Made by a program: the position numbers and the translations under genes. From the NCBI RefSeq assembly GCF_018129995.1, contig NZ_JAFCKS010000006.1:62001-126000 (forward strand): a stretch of DNA of 64,000 bases, in the 5' to 3' direction. Below are positions 43,688-52,253 of the stretch, piece by piece. The DNA is from Bradyrhizobium sp. SZCCT0153 (GTDB lineage Bacteria > Pseudomonadota > Alphaproteobacteria > Rhizobiales > Xanthobacteraceae). How positions within the stretch are numbered: position 1 is the first letter of the stretch; the number at the start of each line of letters is the position of its first letter. The notes below the pieces were generated by a model. It was not told where the DNA came from and made no database searches. It was given only the letters and a program-made list of their open reading frames with translations.

Positions 43688-45358
43688 CTAGTACAGGCGG
43701 ACGATGAAGTCGGTGCCTTCTCCGGTCTCGCCCTGATTGATGCCCTGGTCGGAGACGATGATCGAGCCGCCCGAGGTCAGCATCTCGTTGATCTTCGTCA
43801 TCGTATCGGCGGGGATCGAGATGCGGCTGAGAGCCTCGGCCGGGCTGTCGGGCGTGATCACGGGCTTCGCGGCGACCGGGATCACGGCCGCGCCGCGCTG
43901 ACGGCGCGCCAGGCGGCTGTCGTCCTCGCGCGCGGCGGAACGGGCGGACACCGGCAAGGACACCACCGACCAATGCAGCGAATTGGAGTCGGTCTTGTCG
44001 ACCTCGGCAGTGAAGACATGCGTGCCGAGCGGCCGGTCGCTCGCGGCGATCGTGATGGGCACCTCGAACAGCGGTGCAAAATTCTGCCGCACGTAGAGCT
44101 TGGAATCCTTGCGGCTGATGAAGACTGCGATCTGGCCGGCGCGCCGGGGCGCTTCCAGCTTCGCCGATGGAGCGGGATCGGCGATGCGGGTCTGGTCCCT
44201 TTTCGCGTCCGGCGAAGCGGCCTGCTCGGGCGTCGTCTCAGATTTGGCCGTTTCGGACTTCAAGGCTGCCGTCTTCGGGATTTCAGCCTGCTCGCGCCTG
44301 GCTGCGTCGGCCTTTTCAGCGGACTTGTCATCGGCGGTCGTCGCCTTGGGCGCTTCGGCAGCCTCAAAGGGCTTCGCTTCGCTGTTCGCGGTGTCGGCCG
44401 GCCTGGTGGCCTCTGCGGGTTGAGGCTTCGCCGCCTCAGCGGTTTCGATCTTGGTCTCGGCCTTGTCTTCACTCTTGTCTTCAGTCTTGGCCGCCTCGTC
44501 GCGGGCCGGCGCGTTGCCGGTCGTCGCATCCGACATCACGGCGTGGCCGACCGTCGACCGCAGTTCGAGCACGGCGTCTGCGCTGGCCGTCTTTGTCTCG
44601 ACCGGCTTCGCTTCGGTGACCTTGGGATCGACCGCGCCCTTGTCTGCCTTGTCGCCGACCGTCGTCGGCGGCACGACGCTGGCGGCGGGTTGCGGCGGCA
44701 CGCGCACGGAGGCGAGCAGCGGATGCGAGAAGTTCTGCGGCGACATCTGGCCGGGCGAGACGATCACGCGCGCACCCATCCTGGTCCAGTTCCACATCTT
44801 CACCGCGAACGCCGTCGGCATGCGGATGCAGCCATGCGAAGCCGGATAGCCGGGCAGGACGCCGGCATGCATGGCGACACCTGACCAGGTGATCCGCTGC
44901 ATGTACGGCATCGGCGCGCCGCTATAGATGTTGGAATGGTGGAATTTGTGTTTCTGGATGACGCTGAACACGCCCATCGGCGTCGAATGGCCCTTCATGC
45001 CTGTCGACACCGGTGATTCCGCGAATACGCCGTTGGTGTCGTAGACGGTGACCTTCTGCCGGTCGATCGAGACGACGATGACGAGAGGACCTTGCGGCTT
45101 CGTGCCGGCTTCCTTCTCGGCGAAGCTTTCTTTCTTGCCCACCGCACCGCGCTTGTGCGGCTTTTGGCGCGGGACTTCGAGGTGGCGCTCCTGGCGCCCG
45201 TAGGATCCGTCGGAATAATCCGTCCAGTAATAGAATGCTGCGTCCGCCTGGCTTGCCGTACCGATTGCACCTGCGGCCGTCAAAATGGCCACCTGCCACA
45301 GCCGCGTCGGCTTGGCAGAAACACCGGACACGCACACGCTATTCATCCTCGAATCCAT
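43688..45358 (-). CDS. L,D-transpeptidase with a second degenerate YkuD-like domain
   Basis: The 556-residue product starts with a signal-like helix (VAILTAAGAIGTASQADA). Residues about 92-203 form the YkuD L,D-transpeptidase domain, with VIVVSIDRQKVTVYDTNGVF, the STPMG turn and the catalytic SHGCIRMP (Cys177). A low-complexity Ala/Lys/Glu/Pro linker (about 215-405) follows. Residues 408-556 again read like a YkuD strand set (GQIAVFISRKDSKLYVRQ, EVPITIAASDRPLGTHVF) but end SDQGINQGET, with no SHGC, so this copy cannot form a thioester. Such enzymes make 3-3 peptidoglycan links or anchor proteins. ATG 45346 is an alternative start. Confidence 0.9.
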   Translation of the reverse strand: MDSRMNSVCVSGVSAKPTRLWQVAILTAAGAIGTASQADAAFYYWTDYSDGSYGRQERHLEVPRQKPHKRGAVGKKESFAEKEAGTKPQGPLVIVVSIDRQKVTVYDTNGVFAESPVSTGMKGHSTPMGVFSVIQKHKFHHSNIYSGAPMPYMQRITWSGVAMHAGVLPGYPASHGCIRMPTAFAVKMWNWTRMGARVIVSPGQMSPQNFSHPLLASVRVPPQPAASVVPPTTVGDKADKGAVDPKVTEAKPVETKTASADAVLELRSTVGHAVMSDATTGNAPARDEAAKTEDKSEDKAETKIETAEAAKPQPAEATRPADTANSEAKPFEAAEAPKATTADDKSAEKADAARREQAEIPKTAALKSETAKSETTPEQAASPDAKRDQTRIADPAPSAKLEAPRRAGQIAVFISRKDSKLYVRQNFAPLFEVPITIAASDRPLGTHVFTAEVDKTDSNSLHWSVVSLPVSARSAAREDDSRLARRQRGAAVIPVAAKPVITPDSPAEALSRISIPADTMTKINEMLTSGGSIIVSDQGINQGETGEGTDFIVRLY

Positions 45359-45554
45359 AATCCAAATCAGACGTTAGTCTCTCAGAGGGGATACGCGTTC
45401 ACCAGCACGGCAGTTCTGCCATCAGCTACATTTGTCCAAACCGTAGCAAAAAAGCCTCACGGAGCGGTAAACGGCGGCTGTATCGGCCCGCGGGTCACCT
45501 TCCTGACAGGCCGCCCGATGCCTACATTGTTGGGACTTGTTACTGGAGAACTTC

Positions 45555-46106
45555 ATGTCATCTCGTTTCCCCGGTCTTTCCAGCATCCGCTTGAAAGGCC
45601 TCGCTTTATTCCTCCTGGCTCTGGTCGTGCCGGCGGCGTCCGCATCCGCTGCCGACGAGCCGGATCTGATTTTCCGCCGCTCGACCGTGTTCAAATGGAT
45701 GAGCCCGAACGACAAGCTCGCGACCTATGGCCTCGACGACCCCGAGGTCGAGGGCGTCGCCTGTCATTTCACGGTGCCGGAGAAGGGCGGCTTCAAGGGC
45801 TGGCTCGGCCTTGCCGAGGAGGTCTCGGACATCTCGCTCGCCTGCCGCCAGATCGGCCCGATCAAGTTCAAGGCCAGCAAGATGGAGCAGGGCGACGACA
45901 TGTTCCGCCAGCGCCGCTCGCTTTTCTTCAAGAAGATGCAGATCGTTCGCGGCTGTGATGCCAAGCGCAACGTGCTGGTCTACATGGTCTATTCGGACAG
46001 GCTGATCGAGGGCTCGCCGAAGAACTCGACCTCGACCGTGCCGATCATGCCGTGGGGACCGGCGGACGCAAACGTCCAGAAATGCGGCGAGTTCTTCACC
46101 CAGTGA
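45555..46106 (+). CDS. creA: CreA-family periplasmic protein
   Basis: From ATG 45555 (GGAG upstream) the protein has 183 residues: a signal peptide (ALFLLALVVPAASASA) and the CreA core, recognised from DPEVEGVACHF, the SDISLACRQIGPI segment and SLFFKKMQIVRGCDAKRNVLVYMVYSD. Four cysteines suggest disulfides. CreA is a widespread periplasmic protein of unknown biochemical role. It is divergent from the L,D-transpeptidase gene, with 196 bp between them. Confidence 0.9.
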   Translation: MSSRFPGLSSIRLKGLALFLLALVVPAASASAADEPDLIFRRSTVFKWMSPNDKLATYGLDDPEVEGVACHFTVPEKGGFKGWLGLAEEVSDISLACRQIGPIKFKASKMEQGDDMFRQRRSLFFKKMQIVRGCDAKRNVLVYMVYSDRLIEGSPKNSTSTVPIMPWGPADANVQKCGEFFTQ

Positions 46107-46170
46107 CGGGTTCGCGGCTGGCCCGCGGTTTTGCAAGATGCGAGCCGGTCAGCCGCACGAACATCTGCGG

Positions 46171-46188
46171 CGCGGCTTCGAAGCCGCG
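46171..46188. repeat. perfect 18-bp palindrome CGCGGCTTCGAAGCCGCG
   Basis: Every base pairs with its mate around the central TCGA. It lies 65 bp after the creA stop, without a T-run. It may be a stop hairpin or protein site. Confidence 0.45.
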
Positions 46189-46573
46189 CCTCGATTGCTG
46201 CGCCATTGCGCCAGGCGACGTGGTGCTGCTGCGGCCAGGGCGTTGGTCTCCGCGGTCCGTCGGTTGGTCCGCATCGCGCGCCGTTGCGCGATCTTGCGCC
46301 ATCATGATGGCCATTCCTCAAATGAACGCGCCCGGTGATTCCGGGCGTCTGGGTCTCGATGGCTTGGGTCGCAGCCGAATCTTCCCCGGTTCGACAGGCC
46401 CAGCCCTCGTTTGGCTTCTCTTCAGCAGAAAAACGTAAAACGCATGTGAAGCGTGTGAGGCGGAAGCATGACGGCGGCCTGCGTCCGGCCCGCGTCCAAG
46501 CTCGCAGGGGGACTTATCAGACCACTTCGGGCAGCGGCACGACCGTCTGAAAAGATTGGGATTTTCCGCCGAA

Positions 46574-46602
46574 TGTTTCGTCGCTTTGAACGGGACGAAA
46601 CA
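46574..46602. promoter_or_regulatory. 9-bp inverted repeat TGTTTCGTC-N11-GACGAAACA
   Basis: Arms at 46574-46582 and 46594-46602 are perfect, with 11 bases between them. It lies about 120 bp before the ATG of the small secreted-protein gene at 46723. The spacing fits a dimeric regulator; the protein is unknown. Confidence 0.4.
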
Positions 46603-46722
46603 ATTCTCACGAACATGAAACCATTTTCCGCTTTTGGCGCATCACGCGCGAAACCGCCCATGGTTATCAACCTTGCAACGAGACGGCGGAACCCGCCGGC
46701 CACGGAACCTGGAGACAAGTCC

Positions 46723-46887
46723 ATGCGCGCGCTCAGCTTCATCCTTGCTTTCGGTTTCGTGCTCGCGGGCTCCTCGTTCGCGGGCGCGCCGGACGGCAGC
46801 CTTCCCGGTATCGGCACCTTCCAGTACAGCGGCTCGCCGGTCACGGTCACGGCGCCGCAGCCGATCGTGGTCGCCGCGCGCTTCTGA
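46723..46887 (+). CDS. small secreted protein, 54 residues
   Basis: GGAG lies 8 bases before ATG 46723. A signal peptide (MRALSFILAFGFVLAGSSFA) leaves a mature peptide of about 34 residues with GIGTFQYSGSPVTVTAPQPIVVAARF. I do not know its function. A further small secreted protein gene starts 33 bp later on the same strand, so these may be one operon. Confidence 0.65.
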   Translation: MRALSFILAFGFVLAGSSFAGAPDGSLPGIGTFQYSGSPVTVTAPQPIVVAARF

Positions 46888-46920
46888 TCGCCAACAAGAA
46901 ATCAGCCGATAAAGGCCATC

Positions 46921-47286
46921 ATGATTGTTCGTCTCTGCGCTGCGGCGTTCGTCTCACTTCTGACCATCGCTGCCGCTCAAGCGCAGGTGCGCGCGCCCTC
47001 CAGACTGCCGGATCCGCGTAGCGAATTCGTGCGTCAGTGCGCTCCGCGCATGCTCGGGCGCTGGGAGCATCCGGAGGAGGTCTGCGGCTGTCTGCACGAC
47101 CATGCTGCCGCGGTCGTCGAGGATCGTGATTTGCGCGAGGCCCTGCTGCGCGGCATCAGCGAGACCGGCGTGCCAACCATCGAGACCGATTGGGTGCCGA
47201 CGTCGAAGCAGGGTGAGATCGGCCCGACCTTTACCAAGATCGCCAAACCGACCCTTCAGTGCATGTTCGATCCGGCCAAATCGTAG
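46921..47286 (+). CDS. secreted protein of unknown function, 121 residues
   Basis: A signal peptide (VRLCAAAFVSLLTIAAAQAQ) is followed by a compact mature part with four Cys: FVRQCAPRM, VCGCLHD and TLQCMF. The CGC pair and outer Cys suggest disulfides. No family was recognised. It is convergent with the gene at 47290, whose stop lies 3 bp away. Confidence 0.7.
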   Translation: MIVRLCAAAFVSLLTIAAAQAQVRAPSRLPDPRSEFVRQCAPRMLGRWEHPEEVCGCLHDHAAAVVEDRDLREALLRGISETGVPTIETDWVPTSKQGEIGPTFTKIAKPTLQCMFDPAKS

Positions 47287-47289
47287 CCG

Positions 47290-47535
47290 TCATCTCAATT
47301 TCGGACCGTAGCGCGGCACGCAGGAGCTGGTCCGCGCCACGCCCTTGTCGGTCATCCTGGCGCCGCGCACCTCCTTGACCTGCCCGGCGGGGCAGGTTCC
47401 GTCATCCACCTGCACGCGTTGGCCGAGCTTGAGATCGACGATGTCCTGCTCGCGTCCGACCGTGCCTGCGCGCGCCGCCGCGGCAAGCGTGATGGAGATC
47501 AGGAGCGAGAGGAAGATCGCACGGTGCAGCAGCAT
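47290..47535 (-). CDS. small secreted protein, 81 residues
   Basis: From ATG 47535 a signal peptide (AIFLSLLISITLAAAARAG) is followed by a mature part of about 60 residues with GTCPAGQVKEVRGARM and RTSSCVPRYGP. The two Cys may form a disulfide. It resembles a family of small proteins with CPAGQVKEV motifs common in Bradyrhizobium (from memory). Its function is unknown. The ribosome site is weak. Confidence 0.65.
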   Translation of the reverse strand: MLLHRAIFLSLLISITLAAAARAGTVGREQDIVDLKLGQRVQVDDGTCPAGQVKEVRGARMTDKGVARTSSCVPRYGPKLR

Positions 47536-47601
47536 GATGTGAGGTCCCGGCACAATCCCGCAATGTAGGGAGCGGCAGCCGATTCTCATAGTGAACGTTG
47601 G

Positions 47602-49074
47602 TCAGGCCCGCCGGGCCGATTTGCGCCGCACACCCAGGGCCGCGCGCGATTCCCGCGCGAGCCGATCGGCGGATGCCACCAGCTTCGGAACCGCGTGGCC
47701 GGAAAATCCCAGCACGAAACCGGGCAGGGCGCGCGCGCGCGTGTAGGTGTCGGCCAGCAGCCAGCCTTCCGCGCCGGCCGCCTGTTTTGCATGCGCTGCC
47801 ACCGCCGGATCGACCGAAGGATCGAACCGGGCAACGAGGTGCAGACCCTGCGACGGGACCGGCACCGACAGCACGCCGTCGGAGCCGGCTTCCAGTGTCT
47901 CGGCCAGCGCATCGCGCGCCTCGCGATAGAGCTTTCGTACCCGTTTCAGGTTCGCGGCGAACGCGCCGGAATTGAGCATGTCGGCCACCGCGCCTTCCAT
48001 CAGCGTGCCTGGAAAGCGGTCGAGGGCTGCGCGCGCCGCGGTGACGTCCGCGATCAGACGCTCGGGCAGGGCGCAATAGCCGATGCGCAGGCCCGGAAAC
48101 AACGTCTTGGCGAACGTGCCCATGTAGATCACGCGCTGGAGGTGATCGATGCCGGCAAGCGACATCAGCGGCGCGCCGTCATAGCGGAACTCACTGTCGT
48201 AGTCGTCTTCCAGCACGAAGGCGCCGGCCTGCCTCGCCCAGTCCAGCAGCTCGAGCCGCCGCGGCATCGACATCTGCACGCCCAGCGGAAACTGGTGCGA
48301 CGGCGTCACATAGGCCGCGCGCGCGTTGGGCGCCGCAGCGCGGCCTTTGGCGATGCGCATGCCGTGTTCGTCGACGGGAACGGGCGCAGCGCGATAGCCG
48401 CAATGCGCGATGGTCTTGCGCGCCGCGGGGTAGCCCGGGTCTTCGCACCAGACCTGGTCGCCCGGCTTCAGGATCGCGCTCAGCACGATGCGAAGCGCGT
48501 GCAGCGTGCCCGACGTCAGCATGATCTGGTCGGGATCGCAGCGCAGGCCCCGCGCGGAGAGCAGATGATCGGCGATCGCCGCGCGCAGTTCGCGGCTGCC
48601 GCGCGGGTCGCCATAGTGCAGATGCTCGGACCCGAAGGCGCGCATGCGCCGGCCGACGAAGGCGCGGAAGCGCTGCACCGCCCGCTCATCGATATGGGTA
48701 CAGCCCAGGGAGAACGCGCCTTGTCCGGGCGTTTCGACCACCGCCTTCGGTTTCTTCGGCTCCGCCGCGCGCGCCGGGATGCGCGCGGCGACGAACGTTC
48801 CGGAACCCACAATTGCGTCGGCAAAGCCATCGGCGATCAGGCGCTCATAGGCGGTGACGACGGCGTTGCGCCGAAAGCCGGTCTGTTTCGCCAGCGTGCG
48901 CGACGGTGGCAGCGGCTCGCGGGGTTTCACCAGGCCGGAAACGATCATCTCGCAGAGTGCCTGGTAAAGCCGGTGCGCCGACGAGGCGCCCGCCGTGATG
49001 TGCGGACCGGTGAGGTTGAGCGGCAGTTCGGCCTTGGCTGGCGAGGCGGCGAAATTGGTCGGAATTTTTTGCAT
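47602..49074 (-). CDS. MocR-type regulator (GntR HTH fused to aminotransferase fold)
   Basis: From ATG 49074 the protein has 490 residues. A GntR winged helix (HRLYQALCEMIVSG and PPSRTLAKQTGFRRNAVVTAYERL, about residues 30-100) is joined to a class I aminotransferase-like domain. The PLP lysine is within YMGTFAKTLFPGLRIGY, with the phosphate-binding and VLEDDYDSEFRYDG segments. MocR proteins bind PLP and control vitamin B6 or amine-related genes, without proven transaminase activity. It is divergent from a PNPOx-fold gene 75 bp away, a pairing like PdxR with B6 genes. A longer frame to 49464 is a shadow of the neighbour. Confidence 0.92.
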   Translation of the reverse strand: MQKIPTNFAASPAKAELPLNLTGPHITAGASSAHRLYQALCEMIVSGLVKPREPLPPSRTLAKQTGFRRNAVVTAYERLIADGFADAIVGSGTFVAARIPARAAEPKKPKAVVETPGQGAFSLGCTHIDERAVQRFRAFVGRRMRAFGSEHLHYGDPRGSRELRAAIADHLLSARGLRCDPDQIMLTSGTLHALRIVLSAILKPGDQVWCEDPGYPAARKTIAHCGYRAAPVPVDEHGMRIAKGRAAAPNARAAYVTPSHQFPLGVQMSMPRRLELLDWARQAGAFVLEDDYDSEFRYDGAPLMSLAGIDHLQRVIYMGTFAKTLFPGLRIGYCALPERLIADVTAARAALDRFPGTLMEGAVADMLNSGAFAANLKRVRKLYREARDALAETLEAGSDGVLSVPVPSQGLHLVARFDPSVDPAVAAHAKQAAGAEGWLLADTYTRARALPGFVLGFSGHAVPKLVASADRLARESRAALGVRRKSARRA

Positions 49075-49078
49075 GGAA

Positions 49079-49098
49079 TTGGTACTATCACAGACCAA
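49079..49098. promoter_or_regulatory. TTGGT-N10-ACCAA inverted repeat in MocR/PNPOx divergent promoter
   Basis: TTGGT (49079-49083) and ACCAA (49094-49098) lie in the 75-bp gap between the MocR regulator and the flavin-fold gene. Position and form suit a MocR operator. Confidence 0.4.
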
Positions 49099-49149
49099 AT
49101 CGGCCGCTACAACCATCCTGGAATTGTTCAAAGCCCGACAGGAGCGGCC

Positions 49150-49875
49150 GTGAGCCAGACTGAAAGCCAGAATTCCTACCCGACGTCGGCGCGCAACCAG
49201 GTGAAGCGCCGTCACGACCGCGGCTTCTACGATCACGACACCGTTCATCGCATCCTGGACTCCTCGATGCTCTGCCACGTCTCCTATGCGATCGACGGCC
49301 AGCCCTATTGCACGCCGACTTTCTTCTGGCGCGAGGGGACGAAACTGTACTGGCACGGCTCGAGCGCCAGCCGCATGCTGCGCAACCAGACCAAGGGCGA
49401 GCGCGTCTGCCTGACGGTCGCCCATCTCGATAGCCTGGTGCTGGCGCGCTGCGGCTTCAACCACTCCGCAGATTACCGGGCCGTGATGGCATTCGGTACG
49501 GCCTATCTCGTTACCGATTCCGAGGAGAAGAAGCGGGCGGTGACCGCCATGGTCGATCGCTTTTTCCCCGAGCGCACGGCGAGCCTGCGGGCAAGCAACA
49601 CACAGGAGATCAAGGCGACCTCCTTCATCGCGATGGAGATCGAGGAGGCCTCGGCGAAAATCCGCGCCAAGGGTGTCGCCGACGATGATGAGGACTATGA
49701 GTTGCCGATCTATGCCGAGCGCATTCCGGTACGCACCGTGCTCGGCGCGCCCGAGCCGTGCCCGCGCCTGCTCGACGGCGTGACGCGCCCCGCCACGCTC
49801 GATGGCTATTCGGAAGGCCGACTGCTCGAAGATGCATTGCGGGATGCCTATTTTGCAGAGTACCCGAACGGCTGA
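49150..49875 (+). CDS. pyridoxamine 5'-phosphate oxidase-fold (FMN-binding) protein
   Basis: The start is GTG 49150 with AGGAG upstream, giving 241 residues. The split-barrel flavin fold is recognised from RILDSSMLCHVSYAIDGQPY, LYWHGSSASRMLRNQ and VCLTVAHLDSLVLARCGFNHSADYRAVMAFGTA. These match the flavin-nucleotide-binding/PNPOx-related group (Pyridox_ox_2), not the biosynthetic PdxH. Substrate is unknown. The next gene (M20 hydrolase) starts 55 bp downstream. The neighbour regulator suggests PLP-responsive control. Confidence 0.85.
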   Translation: MSQTESQNSYPTSARNQVKRRHDRGFYDHDTVHRILDSSMLCHVSYAIDGQPYCTPTFFWREGTKLYWHGSSASRMLRNQTKGERVCLTVAHLDSLVLARCGFNHSADYRAVMAFGTAYLVTDSEEKKRAVTAMVDRFFPERTASLRASNTQEIKATSFIAMEIEEASAKIRAKGVADDDEDYELPIYAERIPVRTVLGAPEPCPRLLDGVTRPATLDGYSEGRLLEDALRDAYFAEYPNG

Positions 49876-49929
49876 AATCGGCTAGCTTGCGCTCCATCGA
49901 TGATCTGAATGCCCGATTGGAGTTGCCTG

Positions 49930-51207
49930 ATGAATGCCGAGACGCAGCAGAGGATTCTTGACGCCGTCGATGCCGGCTTCGAAGCCCAGCTTGCGACCAC
50001 AAGCGATTTCGTCGCGATCCCTTCGACGCGCGGAGCGGAAGGGCCGTGCCAGGACATGATCGGCGACCTCCTGCGCGAGCGTGGCTACGAGGTCGACGAT
50101 TGGCATATCAATGTCGACGATCTCAAGGATCTGCGCGGCTTCGGCCCGATCGAGCATGATTTCTCCAGGGCGCGCTCGGTAGTCGGCACTTATCGCCCCA
50201 AGACCGAGGCCGGCAAGTCGCTGATCCTGCAGGGCCACTGCGACGTGGTGCCGGCAGGGCCGCTGGAATTGTGGGACACCCCGCCGTTCTCGCCCGTCAT
50301 CAAGGACGGCAAGATGTTCGGCCGCGGCGCCTGCGACATGAAGTCGGGCACCATTGGCGCGCTTTACGCGCTGGATGCCATCAAGGCCGCGGGCCTCAAG
50401 CCGACGGCACGGATCCACTTCCAGTCGGTGATCGAGGAAGAGAGCACCGGCGTCGGCGCACTCTCGACATTGCAGCGCGGCTATCGCGCGGACGCCTGCT
50501 TCATTCCTGAGCCGACCGGGGGCAAGATGGTGCGCTCGCAGGTCGGCGTGATCTGGTTTCGCCTGCGCGTGAAGGGCCATCCGACCCATGTCGCCTTTGC
50601 CGGCTCCGGCGCCAACGCCATCATGGCGGCCTATCATTTGATCCAGGCGCTGCAAAAACTCGAAATCGAATGGAACGAGCGCGCAAAGGCGGATCGGCAC
50701 TTCAAGACGCTGAACCATCCCATCAACTTCAACCCAGGCATCATCAAGGGCGGCGACTGGGCCTCGAGCGTGCCGGCCTGGTGCGACGTCGATTGCCGGA
50801 TTGCGGTGCTGCCTGGCTGGTCGATCGCCGATCACCAGAGGGAGATCGCGGCCTGCGTTGCGGCTGCCGCGCGCAACCACCGCTTCCTCGCCAACAATCC
50901 GCCTGAGATCGAATGGTCGGGCTTCCTTTCGGAGGGGTATGAACTGACCAACGCCGCCGCGCCCGAGGCCGCGTTCGGCAAGGCCTTCAACACCGTCTAT
51001 GGCGGCGCCGTCGAAGACCTCGTCTTCACCGCGCTCACCGATACGCGCTTCTACGGGCTCAATCACGGCATCCCGAGCCTGTGCTTCGGCGCCAGCGGCG
51101 GCGAGATGCACGGTTTCAACGAATATGTCGATCTGGATTCGCTGAAGAAGACGACCAAGGCGATGGCGCTGTTCATCGCGGATTGGTGCGGGGTGGAGAA
51201 GGCGTAG
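49930..51207 (+). CDS. M20-family ArgE/DapE-type metallohydrolase
   Basis: From ATG 49930 (GGAG upstream) the product has 425 residues. LILQGHCDVVP and FGRGACDMKSG hold two metal ligands, IEEESTGVG the catalytic Glu, and NHGIPSLCFGASGGEMHGFNEY a C-terminal metal site. A dimerisation domain lies about residues 210-320 with KGHPTHVAFAGSGANAI. ArgE/DapE-type members deacylate N-acylated amino acids or peptides; the substrate here is open. It may be co-transcribed with the PNPOx-fold gene, 55 bp upstream. Confidence 0.9.
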   Translation: MNAETQQRILDAVDAGFEAQLATTSDFVAIPSTRGAEGPCQDMIGDLLRERGYEVDDWHINVDDLKDLRGFGPIEHDFSRARSVVGTYRPKTEAGKSLILQGHCDVVPAGPLELWDTPPFSPVIKDGKMFGRGACDMKSGTIGALYALDAIKAAGLKPTARIHFQSVIEEESTGVGALSTLQRGYRADACFIPEPTGGKMVRSQVGVIWFRLRVKGHPTHVAFAGSGANAIMAAYHLIQALQKLEIEWNERAKADRHFKTLNHPINFNPGIIKGGDWASSVPAWCDVDCRIAVLPGWSIADHQREIAACVAAAARNHRFLANNPPEIEWSGFLSEGYELTNAAAPEAAFGKAFNTVYGGAVEDLVFTALTDTRFYGLNHGIPSLCFGASGGEMHGFNEYVDLDSLKKTTKAMALFIADWCGVEKA

Positions 51208-51241
51208 CGGCGAACTGTGCTTTCTCCAATCCAGGCTACCG

Positions 51242-51277
51242 CCGCGGAAAAACTCTGGGTTGCTTCGCTGCGCTCGG
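51242..51277. repeat. half element of a dispersed palindromic repeat
   Basis: CCGCGGAAAAACTCTGGGTTGC... aligns with the right arm of the element at 54332-54398 and shares the core TTGCTTCGCTGCGCTCG. Confidence 0.55.
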
Positions 51278-51410
51278 GTCGTCGCGAGCGGCGCCTGCCC
51301 AATCCACCGGCTCTCCCAGATGCTTTAAGCTTAAAATAAAGACTAGGATGGCGGCCGCCTCGATGGCAGACTGGCGCCTGGTCACGGGGCCTGAGTCCTT
51401 GGGAGCAACA

Positions 51411-52220
51411 ATGCGCGATTGGGATGACGCTTATGCCAATTCGGCCCACATCCCGGGCTCGGACAAGATGCCGGCACAGTGGGCGGAACGAGCGGCGGCT
51501 TACCGCGCCGGGCTGAAGGATTTTCGCGCCGACATCGCCTACGGTCCGGGCGAGCGCCAGCGCTTCGACCTGATCCTGCCCGAGGGCGACAGCAAGGGCC
51601 TCGTCGTGTTCGTTCACGGCGGCTACTGGATGCGCTTCGACAAATCGACCTGGACCGATCTGGCCGAGGGCGCGCGGCTTCATGGCTGGACCGTGGCGCT
51701 GCCGAGCTACACGCTGGCGCCGGCCGCGCGCATCTCCGACATCACGGCGGAAATCACCACCGCGATTGCGAAAGCGGCTTCGCTCGTCGCAGGGCCAATC
51801 CGGCTCGCCGGCCATTCCGCCGGCGGCCATCTCGTCACGCGGATGCTGTGCGACGACAGCCGGCTGGAGCCCGCCGTCTACAACCGCATTGCCGGCACGC
51901 TCTCGATCAGCGGCCTGCATGATCTGCGACCGCTGCTCAAGACTGGGATGAACGAGACGCTGCGCATGACGATGGAAGAGGCGACGCTGGAAAGCGCCGC
52001 GCTGCATCTGCCGCGTGGACACTCGCCTGTGACCGCCTGGGTCGGCGGCGGCGAGCGACCCGAATTCATCCGCCAGTCCGATCTGATGGCCAATGTCTGG
52101 ACTGGATTCGACGTGCCGACGCGCCTCGTCGTCGATCCCGGGCTCAACCATTTTACCGTGATCGATGCCTTGAAAGATCCGTCGTCGCCAATCACCGCGC
52201 GCCTGATCGGCCTCGACTGA
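51411..52220 (+). CDS. alpha/beta hydrolase, probable kynurenine formamidase
   Basis: From ATG 51411 (GGGAG upstream) the product has 269 residues. HGGYW (69-73) is the oxyanion-site motif of eukaryote-type arylformamidases, GHSAGGH carries Ser136, and NHFTVID supplies His247. Standard bacterial KynB is an unrelated metal-dependent cyclase-family enzyme. The gene lies 33 bp before kynA, with kynU next, so N-formylkynurenine is the logical substrate. The family is broad and other carbamate or ester hydrolases share these motifs, so the activity is inferred mainly from context. Confidence 0.82.
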   Translation: MRDWDDAYANSAHIPGSDKMPAQWAERAAAYRAGLKDFRADIAYGPGERQRFDLILPEGDSKGLVVFVHGGYWMRFDKSTWTDLAEGARLHGWTVALPSYTLAPAARISDITAEITTAIAKAASLVAGPIRLAGHSAGGHLVTRMLCDDSRLEPAVYNRIAGTLSISGLHDLRPLLKTGMNETLRMTMEEATLESAALHLPRGHSPVTAWVGGGERPEFIRQSDLMANVWTGFDVPTRLVVDPGLNHFTVIDALKDPSSPITARLIGLD

Positions 52221-52253
52221 CGAGGCCTGCAAGATCGATCGAAAGGGCCTGTC

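Larger units (their letters stand above)
46107..46722. other. 616-bp region without a convincing gene
   Basis: Open frames here (for example 46096-46314 minus) lack a ribosome site and look like GC-rich shadows. A perfect 18-bp palindrome lies at 46171-46188, 65 bp after creA. Another inverted repeat, TGTTTCGTC and GACGAAACA, lies at 46574-46602 in the promoter region of the small secreted-protein gene at 46723. The region from about 46430 is less GC-rich than its surroundings. Confidence 0.5.

Noticed and set aside
46096..46314. 72-codon minus-strand frame after creA
   Set aside because: No ribosome site, no signal or family feature, and it overlaps the creA end.
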